Assembly: GCF_963576545.1 (NCBI RefSeq)
Contig: NC_083641.1
Location: 14,382,893-14,446,892 of the forward strand
Direction of reading: 5' to 3'
Source of the DNA: Limanda limanda
Taxonomy: Eukaryota; Chordata; Actinopteri; Pleuronectiformes; Pleuronectidae
Length of the DNA: 64,000 bases
A model generated the notes under the pieces. That model saw nothing but the letters and a program-made list of their open reading frames with translations, searched no databases and had not been told where the DNA came from. The stretch's first letter is position 1; each line of letters starts with the position of its first letter. The position numbers and the translations under genes are program-made. This document shows positions 1 through 10,620 of this stretch, one piece after another.

Positions 1-467
1 TTGAAACAAGGTCATTTACACCATTTGTAGGCCAAGGCTTAGGTATATAGCTTCGAGACAGAAGCATGATTTGGCCTTCACATGCTTAGGAGACAAACTA
101 TTGTTAGTCATTTGCAAGAATACTTTTCACATGCATGCCTTTCTGTATAGAGTGGCATGCACATGCCTAGTGTTAGAGGACAAGGGATATGTATGTTCAG
201 TATTCCCATTGACAGTGGTTACAACTGATATGGAGGCAAATTGCTTGTGTGGACAGAAACCATTTTAGTTTGACACAATGTTTTCAGACTAAAACATAGC
301 GGTGTGGATGCAGCCCTAGACCCATGTAGTACATCATATAAGCTTTGATACCATGTCATGTGACATCTGTGGGTGCTCTGGATCTCCTGTCACTTCTACA
401 ATGGGTAAAATAGGAGATGCAAGGTTTTTAAATGATATAATGATATGCTCCTCTAAATTGAACCTAT
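1..467. other. Non-coding flank, no gene seen
   Basis: AT-leaning unique sequence. The only open frames are short and show no family resemblance. Nothing recognisable before the hAT target duplication at 468-475. Confidence 0.5.
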
Positions 468-573
468 ATTATATATAGGGTTGGGTACCGAGAACCGGTT
501 CCAGTATGGAACCGGTTCCAATACAACCGGTACCTACCCGGACCGAAACGCAACGGAGATTTCGGTGCCTCAT

Positions 574-1039
574 TTCGGTGCCTGAGCCAATGGAAGACTG
601 AGGTCTCCGCTCGTCCCGCCTCCTCACACTTCCGCTCCTTCCTTCACGGGAAGCGGCGGCTCCCGCCGGGCCACGCGGCTGCCGGTGGACAGACTCTTGT
701 CCCCGCGCTGCCCGCACCCCGCGTGCGTCAGGGCTCCCGTGCAGGTGTGGGGGGGGGGGAGGATCTCCTCGTGAGACCTCTCCCCGGCGCTGGCTGGCCC
801 CCGCCGTGCGCATTTCCTCCGTGGCGGTGCGCCGCGACCGGGCTCCGGGACCGGGCTCCGGGACCGGGACCGGGCTCCGGGACGAAGACCACGCCGAGAA
901 ATGTTTCATAAAAGTGACCGCATTTTAGGGGGACGAAGGCGGGCCGAAGCCTGCCTGCGACAGCCCCAGCCGCGGAGACACGGGGGTCTCTGAGTGATGG
1001 AAAAGCGACCCTCAGTCTTCATTTGGCTCAGGCACCGAA
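574..1039. repeat. Internal inverted repeat inside hAT copy A
   Basis: The 30-bp arm at 574-603 (beginning TTCGGTGCCTGAGCC) reappears inverted at 1010-1039 with about two mismatches. These arms are separate from the terminal inverted repeats and bracket the GC-rich core. Confidence 0.85.
838..884. repeat. GC-rich minisatellite
   Basis: Roughly 12-bp units of ACCGGGCTCCGG, with a shorter GGACCG variant, repeat about four times within the hAT core. Confidence 0.75.
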
Positions 1040-1361
1040 GGCAGAGTCACGAGTCAGAGTGTGTGTGTCTTGTATTTATTTTTATTTATTTAAGTTTAGT
1101 GTAAACTTTTGTTAACAGTTCGTATGTTATTCATAGTTTTGAGTTAAAAAGGGTTTTGTATTTATTTATATTTATAATCTACTTTAAACAGTTAATATAT
1201 TTGGCAATAAAAAAAGCCTTTCTTAGTCAAGCATCGTTTTGTGCACTTTTTTGAAAAAAGTATCGGTTCAGGCACCGTTTAGGCACCGGTATCGTTTTAA
1301 AAGTATCGGTTAGGAACCGGTATCGGATAAAAACCAAACGATACCCATCCCTAATTATATA

Positions 1362-2391
1362 TGGACATGCTGAGTAGTTTGAGAGCTTTTGTGTGTAAAG
1401 AGTCTCTTTTCAGGAGTAGCTCTGCTGTTATGTCTGTGTGATAAGGGCCCGGCTCTAAAACCTGTAATTTGCAATGTCACTCACACATTATCCATTCAGC
1501 TCAGAACAATCTGGAACAAGAGAGGAGGCCCCCACATCCACCCAGTATCTTGTAGCAATTCTACTGATGCAAAATGCAGGTACATTAGCAAAAATAACCC
1601 TGCACAGGATACAGAGTTGAGAGGCTGGATGGAATAGTAAAAGGGTGAATGGAAACAGGATGGGGATAATTCAGCTGGAATCAAACAGAGGACACAGAGA
1701 ACTGACATGTTACAACTTGAACTGGGTTGGTCAATTCACCCAAATCATTCGTTTTAAAATTAAATAAATATACTTGGGCATGGGCTTGTGTCCCAAGATG
1801 TTTAAATATCCATCCCCTTGATAGAAGCAGTTGACTTTCCAGAGTTTAAAATTATTCAGAGAACAGAGGACATTGTTTTTGGAAAGACACACCACTTTCT
1901 AATGTAATTTGAAAAGCCCAAACAAAATTTAGTTATCTTCAATTTTATTAGGAATTTGGCTCAAGTTTCATAGTTGGATAAATCAAAATGCTTTGCTACT
2001 CAGATACCACAGGGGATAAGTGGGCGGTATGTACTGTGTTCTTTTTGTGATATGGGATGATTGGCTCTTTATAACATGTGTGATTAATACCAGCTACCCA
2101 CACTTTGTCAAAGAAACAGTTTAAAAGAAGTTTTTATCCAGAAATCATGTTGGTAAAGAGTGTAGTTAATTAAAAAACAAAATTATATGCATACAATTAA
2201 ATTGCATAATATACATATATATAAATATGAGACAGAGAGAAATGTATATATAGATTGTTTATAGATTTGTGTGTATGTGATCTCTCATGATTAGTGGGAA
2301 ATAGTTTTCTCTCAGCATTTGTTAAGAAGTAGAAGTTCAACATAATGCTCATGTAGTTCACACTTTTGCGATACCAGGTTTCCCAGCAATG

Positions 2392-2394
<3 letters not shown>
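1362..2394. other. Non-coding, AT-rich unique DNA
   Basis: No recognisable gene or mobile element. The 82-residue open frame at 1389-1637 has no recognisable family features. Confidence 0.5.

Positions 2395-2423
<29 letters not shown>
2395..2423. repeat. (AC)n microsatellite
   Basis: Uninterrupted AC dinucleotide run of about 29 bp. A (GT)n run at about 2538-2568 lies 115 bp downstream. Confidence 0.97.
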
Positions 2424-2430
<7 letters not shown>

Positions 2431-2803
2431 ATCTATACAATACACTCTGCTTGGACTCCCACTGACTCCTCTGGCCTTGATCGCCTACACTACATCCGAT
2501 AACATTAACATGCACTCAGTATTCAATTCCCTACTAAGTGTGTTTGTGTTTGTGTGTGTGTGTGTGTGCGGCCTTTCTCTCATCCCCTTCTCCCTTCCTG
2601 TTAGTTTTCTGTCCCTCAGCTGTTCGGAGGACAAATACATTGGGGGCAGAATTACCATGGAGATGCAGTCAGCCTAGCCAAAGGCCCAACAGAGGTATTA
2701 ACCTGATAGGATCTGTGGTACTTCATCACACACCAACAAATGCCCACATATTCAAACATGCATGTAGGTCTGCATGGACAAGCTCTCTCCCAAGCAAATG
2801 CAT

Positions 2804-2805
<2 letters not shown>

Positions 2806-2875
<70 letters not shown>

Positions 2876-2880
2876 CACAC
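2806..2880. repeat. (AC)n microsatellite, about 70 bp
   Basis: Long perfect AC run, broken once near 2874. It creates spurious THTHTH and VCVCVC open frames on the two strands. Confidence 0.98.
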
Positions 2881-5800
2881 TTACCAATACACAAAGATGT
2901 GCATGTTTACACACATTCAGTGACTGATTGTTCTTCCCTTATCTGATGCTTCAGCCAATGGTTTATTTCCATTCCTGGGCCAGGGAATTGTCTCCAGAAT
3001 ACTTGCAGTGAGAAAACTCATTCCGATGATCTGGGTCAGATAGAGACGCTTCCATCCACCACAGACGATTCTGGCTCAGAACGACGACAGAACTTTAAAG
3101 AGAGCGGCAGAGAGGGGGGTGGTGAGACTGCCTCAAGACAAGATGCACCACAGATGATAAAACAAGGGGAGTTGATATCCACCCAGTGGTCCACCAGACA
3201 CATACATTGCCCCCTCTGTCCCTGGAATGAATATTCATATTCCAAAGCCTTTACGTTCTCTACTCCATCAAATGTGTAAAGCTGTGTGCTTGTACAGACC
3301 CATTTCTCCTTTTGTCAAGCCGAGCTATAAATTGCTCCGTGCCTCTCATAAATCCATGGAACACCACTTGGAAGGAAATGGTTTCTGTTTTCTTGCAGAA
3401 GCACTTTGGCTTTGGGGAAATTGGTTTGCAAACAAAGACATGCATCAAAAATATCTAGCTATTCCAAGCCTGAGGAATTGCTGTTTTCTCTTTTTATCGT
3501 ACCCTTTGTGTACATATGGAAACTTTGCCAAATGAAAGACAAGGCAAAAATAATTCAAAATCCAATAAAGGGTGTTATATAACCACACATTGCATCACAA
3601 ACACATTTTAAAATATCATTTAAACATTAGACCCAAAGTCCTTTTCACATTTCCAGTCATTTTGTAGGAGAGTTCAGGGTAAACCTTCAGGTACCCAATC
3701 CACCATGGTGATTGAATTTTAAATTTATCAAAACAAACAAACTGGAATGCCTTTGCTCTGAATTTTGATGTAGCCATCTGCCAACCAGTTTACATTTCCA
3801 GTGTTTGTTACACTGGGAGATGAGAGCAAATATTTACAGCATCTGTTCTTACTCCGACACAGGCAGTCCAATTAAACACAGGTATAATCCTACAGACAAA
3901 TTAGAGGATATCATTTTCATAACCACCTTGACCAAAGACACCGACTGACATAGCTGACATATGTGTCTTGGCAATAACCCCCAGTCAAACATTACACTGA
4001 GCAGGGCTAAACCCTGAAACTCTAATGATGTCAAAGAATCAAATGGGGAGCAACGGCAAGGAACAGTTTGCTCCTGGTGTAAATCATCACAATCTACTGA
4101 GGCAGTTCTGATGTCAGACTGTACACAACATATGTGATGTTATCAAAGGTGGCTCATATCAGCCTAAAAATTGATTGCTGCAATTAGGATTGAGTATAAA
4201 ATCCTCACATTACCAGATAATCTGTGTTGACAATCAGTTATCAACAGAGCGTCTGATCAAGATTTACACTCCAGCTGTCGAGATGAGCAAACGTTGTGTA
4301 AATTGGCCCCATAATCCTCTAATATGTCCTTACATTTATTGATCGTATCTAAACATCATATCCACTTCAGGCGAAAAAAGTGGAGATAGGTAAAGGGAAT
4401 GAGATGATGAAGGAGATGGGGAAATAGACTGAGAGAGACTTTTCAGTTTAGTCTGTACGGAAATAACAGAGAGGCACCGTGGACCATGATCCTGAACAAC
4501 AGACCGAAATCTAGTAAAAGAGGTGGTCTTGGTTCCGGATAAAACTGAACCACACTTCAGTTTGTTTGCAGCGTGAAAATAATTTTTGGGAAAGTTGGAA
4601 GTTAATATGATAAGAAATTGAGACAAGATTAAACAATAGAAGAAGAAAAAGACACGTGAGCCTTTCTGGTCTAGTCCGAAAATGAGTTGCCAAGGCTTTT
4701 GGGATTGCTTGCAGTCTTCGCCTCAGACCATATCGCCTCTGACAACATAATGTTCTAACAACGAAGACATTCATGTGTCGCATTCCAACTCGTGTCGAGT
4801 GCTGCACCTTAAGTTGTTGATACTGATATTACAGAGGGACAAGTACGCAAGGCTGGTGTTGTGAGTTCCTGCTGGGAAGATTGTGGAAACACACAGAGAT
4901 AAAAAAAAAAAAAGAATGAATTGGTATTTGGCTTAGTTCTGCTTGTCTGGTTTGAACAGTAAAAACTTTGATTTAGAGTCCACCGGGCCACTACTGTCAT
5001 GTGATCTCTTAAGGTGCAGCTGATAGACGCTCTGACTATGAAAAACAAGTCTGTTGGCCATGTGTTAGTAAAAACAGACAGCGGTGCATAGAGGTGCTGT
5101 GCAAATCAATGTGTTGTCTTCGATGAAGTATGAGTGCTTTTAATCAATTTATCAATTGATTTTCTGCGTTGATCTAATCATGAACATCTACAGATACTAA
5201 TAAACTGCTAAATTAAAGTGTGAGACAGGGATCATTCACAGTACTGCGGATCAAAATTAGGCATTAGATTCAAACCTGAAAAAAGTCTGGCAACCAGATT
5301 CTCCTGCAATTGATTTGCAAACCAATTATCCTGAGGTAACTTCTTGGATCCTAGAATATAGAAGAACAAAAACACAGTCCTTTTTCCCACATCGTTGGTT
5401 GTTTACAGGGTAGAAAGTGCTTGATATCTTGTCCATTTTACTAACAACTGGCAATAGAGCATCAGTGTTAAAGCAGAGCCGACCAGGAGCGTTATCCACT
5501 TTAATTAAAACCTCTCTATGTTTGGAGTTTGGCCCAATATAAGACAAAGCCACAGAGAGCGCTCTTGTCCCTGCTTCCACTGTCAGGGAGAGGAATCTGG
5601 AATTCAGCCACTGGATGTCAGACAAGAAGGGAATGTGTGTGTGTGTGTGTTGGTTTGTGTTGGTGTGATCGAGAGATACTGTAATTGGTTAATATCAATG
5701 TAGAATGCAGTGATTGTAATAAAATAAACCACCAATTTCATTTAGCGAGATAGTTATCTCTGTTTTCTAATAACATTACTGTACGTATGATGTCACTAAA

Positions 5801-5885
5801 ATATTATAATTATTATATATTTATATTACAACTCATCACTTGGAATAATGGTTCATTTAAGATGTCTGAGCCAGTCTAAAGACAC
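2881..5885. other. Non-coding flank of the retrovirus
   Basis: About 3 kb of mostly unique DNA with no supportable gene. A T-rich stretch, a short A13 run near 4902 and a minor GT run near 5636 are present. The stretch 3220-3380, with ATGAATATTCAT-type palindromic and homeobox-like TAAT-rich sequence, has the look of conserved non-coding DNA, but this cannot be judged without alignment. The last four bases (ACAC, 5882-5885) are the left copy of the retroviral target duplication. Confidence 0.5.
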
Positions 5886-6407
5886 TGATGTATATTCTGG
5901 TCAGCTGAGAGGTTGATGTGGTTGTAGAAGTTGATGATGAAGGAAAAGACCGCGGACCCAGTACTTACAAGTATAATAATGTTTATTACACAGAAGTTTC
6001 ACAGGTCAGGACGGATACCATGGTATACCCGGAGACATCACAAGCCAATAGTGAAAGTCTGACTTGCAGGGGTCGGACACACAGTATATATAGAGAGATT
6101 GGTTCCGCCCATGACTTCAGGTAAATGCCGTCCCCTATGGGATTTCTGGCTAAAGATGGACATGTTTTTGTGTCCGAACATGAAGACACATTGGTCAAGA
6201 ACATTTCTTCTACTCCCATCCATTAGCTAGTCAAAGGTCACTCCCTGAGTCAAAGGTCATTTCAAAAAGGTAGAGAACTTCTAAGATGAACATCTGGAGG
6301 ACTCTCTGAGAATGTCTGAGAGTCCAGAAGGCAGGTATCATAAACGTAAGCCCGTAATTATGTTTTGAACATACACCAACATGTTCTACTCTAACGAATA
6401 CACGACA
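5886..6407 (-). repeat. 3' LTR of the endogenous retrovirus
   Basis: This 522-bp direct repeat matches 14067-14588 at a constant offset of 8,181 with no indels. I see two substitutions, about 20 and 90 bases from the left end. Read on the minus strand it starts TGTCGTG and ends ACATCA. A TATATATA element sits at 6085-6092 and an AATAAA (minus strand) at 5982-5987, giving a plausible U3-R-U5 order with a short U5 of roughly 75-100 bp. Confidence 0.96.
6085..6092 (-). promoter_or_regulatory. TATA box of the 3' LTR
   Basis: TATATATA about 100 bp upstream (minus strand) of the AATAAA at 5987-5982. The order matches a retroviral LTR promoter and polyadenylation signal. Confidence 0.6.
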
Positions 6408-6437
6408 TAACCCCCCTTCGAGACTAAATAAAGTCTC
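6408..6437 (-). promoter_or_regulatory. Polypurine tract with adjacent hairpin
   Basis: Immediately inside the 3' LTR the minus strand reads CGAAGGGGGGTTA, a standard plus-strand primer (G6 at 6411-6416). Directly upstream on the sense strand is a perfect 6-bp stem, GAGACT/AGTCTC, with a six-base loop (6420-6437). Position and composition fit the retroviral PPT. Confidence 0.85.
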
Positions 6438-7840
6438 GACATAATCAAAAGAATAAAACATACAGGTTTATGATCATGACAAAAATAACCATCTGTCTAC
6501 TGCATAATTTTAACAACATAACAACATTAAGTAGTCTAGGAATGAGAGTGAAAAACCTGTCAGGCAGCTATCTTTCTTGAAATATCCATCAAACAATCTA
6601 GACAGGAAAATTCTCTCACGGCCCCTCTGCCTCGGGCGACCATACATAGTACTCCTATACCACTGAAATGAAGCATTCTAGAAAATTGTGTAAGGAAATT
6701 GCTTAAAGCAAATACATATGGAACACTCAGTAAATAAAAACAAAATAATGTCCAAGGTCAGGCTGGTCGACCCATCGCCCTTCCCAGTGGACCTTCACCT
6801 GCCTAGCCCCACTGTCCCTAAGCGTCAAGAAAATAAAGAAAACATCTGAGGTCCCAGTATATTTACCCAATAACAGAAAACATCATTTTCTTTTTTTTTT
6901 TTTTTTTTCCAGTAATTAACAAACAAAGAATATAATTCACTTTTAATATTACTCATGCAATATATGTAAGACATAAGAATGTATAACACAGTTATAACGC
7001 AGTTTCTCAGCAGCATTGACTCTCAGTTGTAGTATCAATGACGTCTTGAATCTGGATGTTGTATCGTTGCCCAGAGTCCTTCAGTCCATTCGTATTGTTC
7101 ATGTTTGAAGCGTTTGAATCCATTTAACACATCGGAGTCCCTGAACAATCCACCCTCATAGTGATTGTCCCCCAATATGTTCTAGAATGAAAGAAAAGAA
7201 AACCAGTATCTTTTGCATACAAAACAGATTAAAACATCAATACAGATTAACATTCTATAAGTAAATGAGAAATTATAAGTCACATTTCCATTTCCCCCCT
7301 GGAAACACATCACTAATGTAATAAGAAACTATGAAATAACTAAGGATTTGCAGACCATCAAGCGTTTTCCAACAGGCCAAACGCATCTCCTATAAGCTTC
7401 TGCGAATATTCTTCACACACCAACAAGATCAAGTTTCACTGCTGCAGGTCTCCTATTGCCTGCATGATGTGGGAGTAGCACTGATGTCATGTAAACTGCC
7501 TGTGTGACAGGTCAGTCAGAGCCTGAAGTCAGGGTAAATTGCTCTTCCTAGTGTTATCTCTAATGATCTTAAGCTTCTTTTAATGCCTGGTCGTAAATAG
7601 CACTGACAGACATGCGAAGTGTAACTTTCTCTGTTAGACTAAAACCCAAACCAATATTGTCTATCTTTATCAATTTGAATGCTGAAAAATGCATTTACCA
7701 GATCAACATAAGAGAATCCTTGCTAGAGGATTGTTTAAAGATTTGGAACAGACAAGGCACATTGTTGTACTGCGGCGTTGACAACTTAGCTGGCTCCAAA
7801 AATCTGTATTAAGACTTCTGATCCAAAATACTGAAGAAGC
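6438..7840 (-). other. 3' internal region without pol or env
   Basis: The 1.4 kb between the protease frame and the polypurine tract normally carries the end of pol and all of env. No open frame here longer than about 66 codons shows RT, integrase or envelope motifs. On the sense strand it has an A-run (T-run on plus, about 6890-6909) and a G6 run at 7294-7299. Either the region is heavily decayed, or a large deletion or unrelated sequence replaced pol and env. Confidence 0.6.
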
Positions 7841-8248
7841 TTAAGTCTCTGTTGTCATCAATGATTGGTGAAGAATTTTGTTTGGCACTTCCACCAGACA
7901 GCCGTCTGGCGCACACTTTATTGTACACTCCAATCTACACAAAGCATCTCTTCCCAAAAGTGCAATAGGTGTATGTTCTGATACCAATATGGGTATTTTA
8001 TTTTTCAGATTTTTGTAGCAGAGCTCAATTGGTTCTGTAAGAGGAATCAGCTGTTTTACTCCCTCAAACCCGATTGTCGGAATCCATTGACCAGACATGG
8101 GGAGATGTATAGCATTGACAGGCCGAATACAGGTAAAAGCAGCTCCACTATCCACCATCACTTCCAATGGTCGATTATTTATTTTCACCTCTATTGTTGG
8201 ATCTCTCTCCGGCCCAGATACTATCAGCTGACACCCCCCTTCGAGTCT
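7841..8248 (-). CDS. pro: Retroviral aspartic protease (truncated pro-pol)
   Basis: The minus-strand frame is open from just after a TGA (8249-8251) to a stop at 7841. It carries the catalytic VDSGAAF motif of retroviral aspartic proteases, and about 65-75 residues later the LLGRDAL motif that usually closes the fold, so the protease domain looks complete. Such enzymes act as dimers that cut Gag and Gag-Pol in the budding particle. No clear ATG precedes the domain (GTG at 8186-8188), as expected for a readthrough or frameshift product. The frame is -1 relative to gag and lies beyond the gag amber codon and a run of six G (8234-8239). Translation ends some 25 residues after LLGRDAL, where RT would normally follow. 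This is a broken pro-pol, not a full enzyme gene. The family is clear; expression is doubtful. Confidence 0.8.
   Translation of the reverse strand, partial: RLEGGCQLIVSGPERDPTIEVKINNRPLEVMVDSGAAFTCIRPVNAIHLPMSGQWIPTIGFEGVKQLIPLTEPIELCYKNLKNKIPILVSEHTPIALLGRDALCRLECTIKCAPDGCLVEVPNKILHQSLMTTET
8234..8248 (-). promoter_or_regulatory. Second polypurine-tract-like site at the gag/pro junction
   Basis: The minus strand reads AGACTCGAAGGGGGG, matching the terminal polypurine tract (6411-6425) at 14 of 15 positions. It could be a central-type second primer or a chance duplicate left by rearrangement. Confidence 0.5.
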
Positions 8249-8259
8249 TCAGGGCACCT

Positions 8260-10386
8260 CTAGAATCCTGGTTCTGGGCCCCTGTAAGGGTTCAACGATC
8301 CCCTGGGTGGCCCTGATTGACCCATGAATCCTCCTCTGAAGTTTCCTCTGAAATTTCTTCTGAAACTTCCTCTGAAATGTCCTCTGAAATGTCCCCTGAA
8401 ATTTCCTCCTGACCTGTTGCAGTCACGGGCAAAATGACCTAAATGTCCACAATTATAACATTCTTCTAAACGTTGTTGAAAATTAGGATTAAACCTTCCT
8501 CTCCAGGTCTGTGCTTGATAAAAAGCTGGCTGTGGGTAGGAGACGAAAGGAACCACCGATGATGGCTGGAACGATTGGAGCTGAACCTGGTTTGGTTGAT
8601 CTAGTGGAGCTTTATTCAGTATAACCAGAGCTTGCTTCTTCTCCATCTTCTTATTATCCACCAGTTGTATTTGATTGAGTTTTCTGAGGGTCTCTTGGTC
8701 CTGTTCTTTTTGGTCTTGTTCCTTCTTCCTAAACAGCATCACCTGATGGGCTATATGCTCCGTATAAACACTTTTTTCCATGCTTCCAAGACCAACCACC
8801 TCTGCCAGTTTGCTTCTCACCGGCAGAGGCAAACCCTTCTGTATTTTGGCTCTCAAAATTGACTGCTCCATTTGATTCAAATCCGGGTCATTTCCTGTGA
8901 CATTTCGCCACACTTGATGAGTTCTTGACACATAGGCCCTCGGGTTTTCTTCCTTTCCCAGTGGTTCAATCAGAAAATTGTCGGGATGTACATTTGTCGG
9001 AAAGGTCTCTTTCAGCGCTCTACACACTCGACCTCTGTTTGCAGAAAACAGTTCTGAGTCATTCACAGCAGTTCCCACATATCGATTAAGTCCAGCTTTC
9101 AGTAGAATTTCTTCCATAGTATGAACTCCAAGGAGATTAGCCAAGATTCTCTTAATATCTCCCATGGCAGGTTGGTCTCCCACCATAATCTCTTCCAATT
9201 TTGAAATCCAGGAATGGGCTCCATCTTGAAGAGTAGGTAACTTGTCAATTATGCTTGACATATCTGCATTCTGCCAGGGCTTATACTCCAAATTCTGCCC
9301 TCGGACGACTACTGGAAGCATCTTCCTGGGTGATGACTGTTTTCTTGAGCGTAATCCATCTCTCATGCCCTGTTGTTGGGAGTTTTCTCTCTGCAGCTTC
9401 CTCCTCAGTGTCTGCAGCGCCTCTACCTTGTCCACCAGTATACTATGTCTTTCTGGAGTAGTGGGTCTATCCATGTCGAGGAAGCATTGGTCTATTTTAC
9501 TTGTGATCACTTCTAAATCCTCTTCAATTTGAGTACTGGATACCGCAGGAATAAATCTTTTTGAAGATGAAGGAGTTGGGGTCTCTAAATCTTCATCGCT
9601 GTCTTCATTCTCACTATCGTTAGTGGTTTTACATCCTCTTTCTTCCGCTCTAGCCAGTATGAGCCTGATTGCAGGGTCATATCCTCCCATAGCCCCTTCC
9701 GGATCACTTTGATCATCGTATCCACATTCCATCCTTCTGACCCTAGTTCCTGAAGTTGTCGTTCTCTCCTTACTTTTGGAACTCTTCTTCTTACTTTTGG
9801 AACTTGGATACATCGTTATGGTTGTTTCCGCTTTTCCCGTTTCTATTATTGTGTCCTCCTCGTCTCTGATATGGTAGTTACCCTCCTGACTGATCACTGG
9901 GAGCTGAGGATATAGTCTTTTAGACTCTGTCTCTTCCTCATAAGGTGGAGGTCTTTTTACTGGGTTCATATGTGAGAAAAATGGATTGCTGTCTGCCCAA
10001 AGTTTTTCTGTTGGTTTTGTGTTTTGTCCCATTTCTTGTACGTCTTTATCTTTCTTATCCTTTCCAGCTATGATCAATTTCTGTCCCTCATTTTTGAACA
10101 ACTGGAGAATGCCAAGCTCCACTTGTCTCTTTTCTTGGCGTGTCTTCCCCTTTTTGCCTTTCTTTTGCCCCGCCTTGTGTGTGGACACAAGTACTTGCAT
10201 TACTGTGATTACATCTGGGTTGAGAGTCCCCTCTACTGGCCATGGTTGATCAATTTCAGGCCAGCGTTTTTGCCATTTCTCCGATATCTTTGCAATGTTA
10301 GCGATGCCATTAACTAAAGGATTATTCTTCTGTACTATATCAACAGGAGTAATTACCTTTGGACTTTTAGTGGCTTTCTTCCACAT
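8260..10386 (-). CDS. gag: Retroviral Gag polyprotein, intact, 708 residues
   Basis: Structural polyprotein that assembles the particle and binds genomic RNA. The frame runs uninterrupted from ATG at 10386 to an amber TAG at 8260-8262. Order seen: a basic, tryptophan-containing N-terminal (matrix-like) part, residues about 1-100; a late-domain motif PPPY at 146-149 for NEDD4-type ligase recruitment; an acidic, serine-rich linker (about 210-350); a capsid-like region of about 200 residues (about 355-570); a charged KEQDQKEQ stretch; one CCHC zinc knuckle at about 643-656 (CYNC...GH...RDC spacing); then repeated FRG units to the C-terminus. The protein starts MWKK, not MG, so no N-terminal myristoylation signal is visible. 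The protease frame follows at once. The long, undamaged frame fits the near-identical LTRs and a recent insertion. Identity as Gag is firm; placement near gammaretroviruses is inference from domain layout. Confidence 0.93.
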   Translation of the reverse strand: MWKKATKSPKVITPVDIVQKNNPLVNGIANIAKISEKWQKRWPEIDQPWPVEGTLNPDVITVMQVLVSTHKAGQKKGKKGKTRQEKRQVELGILQLFKNEGQKLIIAGKDKKDKDVQEMGQNTKPTEKLWADSNPFFSHMNPVKRPPPYEEETESKRLYPQLPVISQEGNYHIRDEEDTIIETGKAETTITMYPSSKSKKKSSKSKERTTTSGTRVRRMECGYDDQSDPEGAMGGYDPAIRLILARAEERGCKTTNDSENEDSDEDLETPTPSSSKRFIPAVSSTQIEEDLEVITSKIDQCFLDMDRPTTPERHSILVDKVEALQTLRRKLQRENSQQQGMRDGLRSRKQSSPRKMLPVVVRGQNLEYKPWQNADMSSIIDKLPTLQDGAHSWISKLEEIMVGDQPAMGDIKRILANLLGVHTMEEILLKAGLNRYVGTAVNDSELFSANRGRVCRALKETFPTNVHPDNFLIEPLGKEENPRAYVSRTHQVWRNVTGNDPDLNQMEQSILRAKIQKGLPLPVRSKLAEVVGLGSMEKSVYTEHIAHQVMLFRKKEQDQKEQDQETLRKLNQIQLVDNKKMEKKQALVILNKAPLDQPNQVQLQSFQPSSVVPFVSYPQPAFYQAQTWRGRFNPNFQQRLEECYNCGHLGHFARDCNRSGGNFRGHFRGHFRGSFRRNFRGNFRGGFMGQSGPPRGSLNPYRGPEPGF
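8325..8407 (-). repeat. FRG tandem repeat in Gag C-terminus
   Basis: Imperfect 15-bp units (core TTTCCTCTGAA on the plus strand) encode [10 protein letters not shown]-type pentapeptides straight after the zinc knuckle. They make an arginine-glycine-phenylalanine-rich, probably RNA-binding tail. The repeat can expand or contract in frame. Confidence 0.8.
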
Positions 10387-10478
10387 TGTAGCGATGTACT
10401 TATGTTCTTTTATTGTAAATTTTAAGTAATTTCTAAAATTTAAAGCTACTTAAAGCTATTTTAGATAACGTCCCCCAC

Positions 10479-10620
10479 TTTTTTTTTTTTTTTTTTCAAT
10501 CCATCAACCAATTTGCAACCAATTAATCAATTAACAAATTCAATCAATCAATCAACAAATCAATCGACAAATTAATCAATTCCTAAATCAATTAATTAAA
10601 CAAATCAATCAATCACGTGG
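10479..10620. repeat. T-run followed by CAAT-rich tandem tract
   Basis: About 18 T (A-run on the retroviral sense strand) preceded by CCCC, then about 120 bp of degenerate CAATCAATTAA units. The tract lies just upstream of gag on the sense strand. Confidence 0.75.

Larger units (their letters stand above)
476..1353. mobile_element. Non-autonomous hAT-type DNA transposon (copy A)
   Basis: The 878-bp element is bounded by a perfect 8-bp direct repeat ATTATATA at 468-475 and 1354-1361, the target-duplication length of the hAT superfamily. The terminal inverted repeats start TAGGGTTGGGTA on the left and, read on the minus strand, TAGGGATGGGTA on the right. Several subterminal copies of the ACCGGTTCC / GATACCGG motif follow at both ends. 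There is no transposase. The middle (about 600-1000) is GC-rich and the right third is AT-rich with an AATAAA near 1205. The GC-rich open frames on both strands look compositional rather than coding. The superfamily call rests on the duplication length and termini; the family name is not known. Confidence 0.88.

Noticed and set aside
469..911. Open frames of 146 codons (minus) and 62 codons (plus) in the hAT element
   Set aside because: They follow the GC-rich core and minisatellite, show no domain, and overlap each other on opposite strands.
5918..6223. Short frames repeated identically at 14069-14404
   Set aside because: They are duplicated because they lie in the two LTRs; non-coding.
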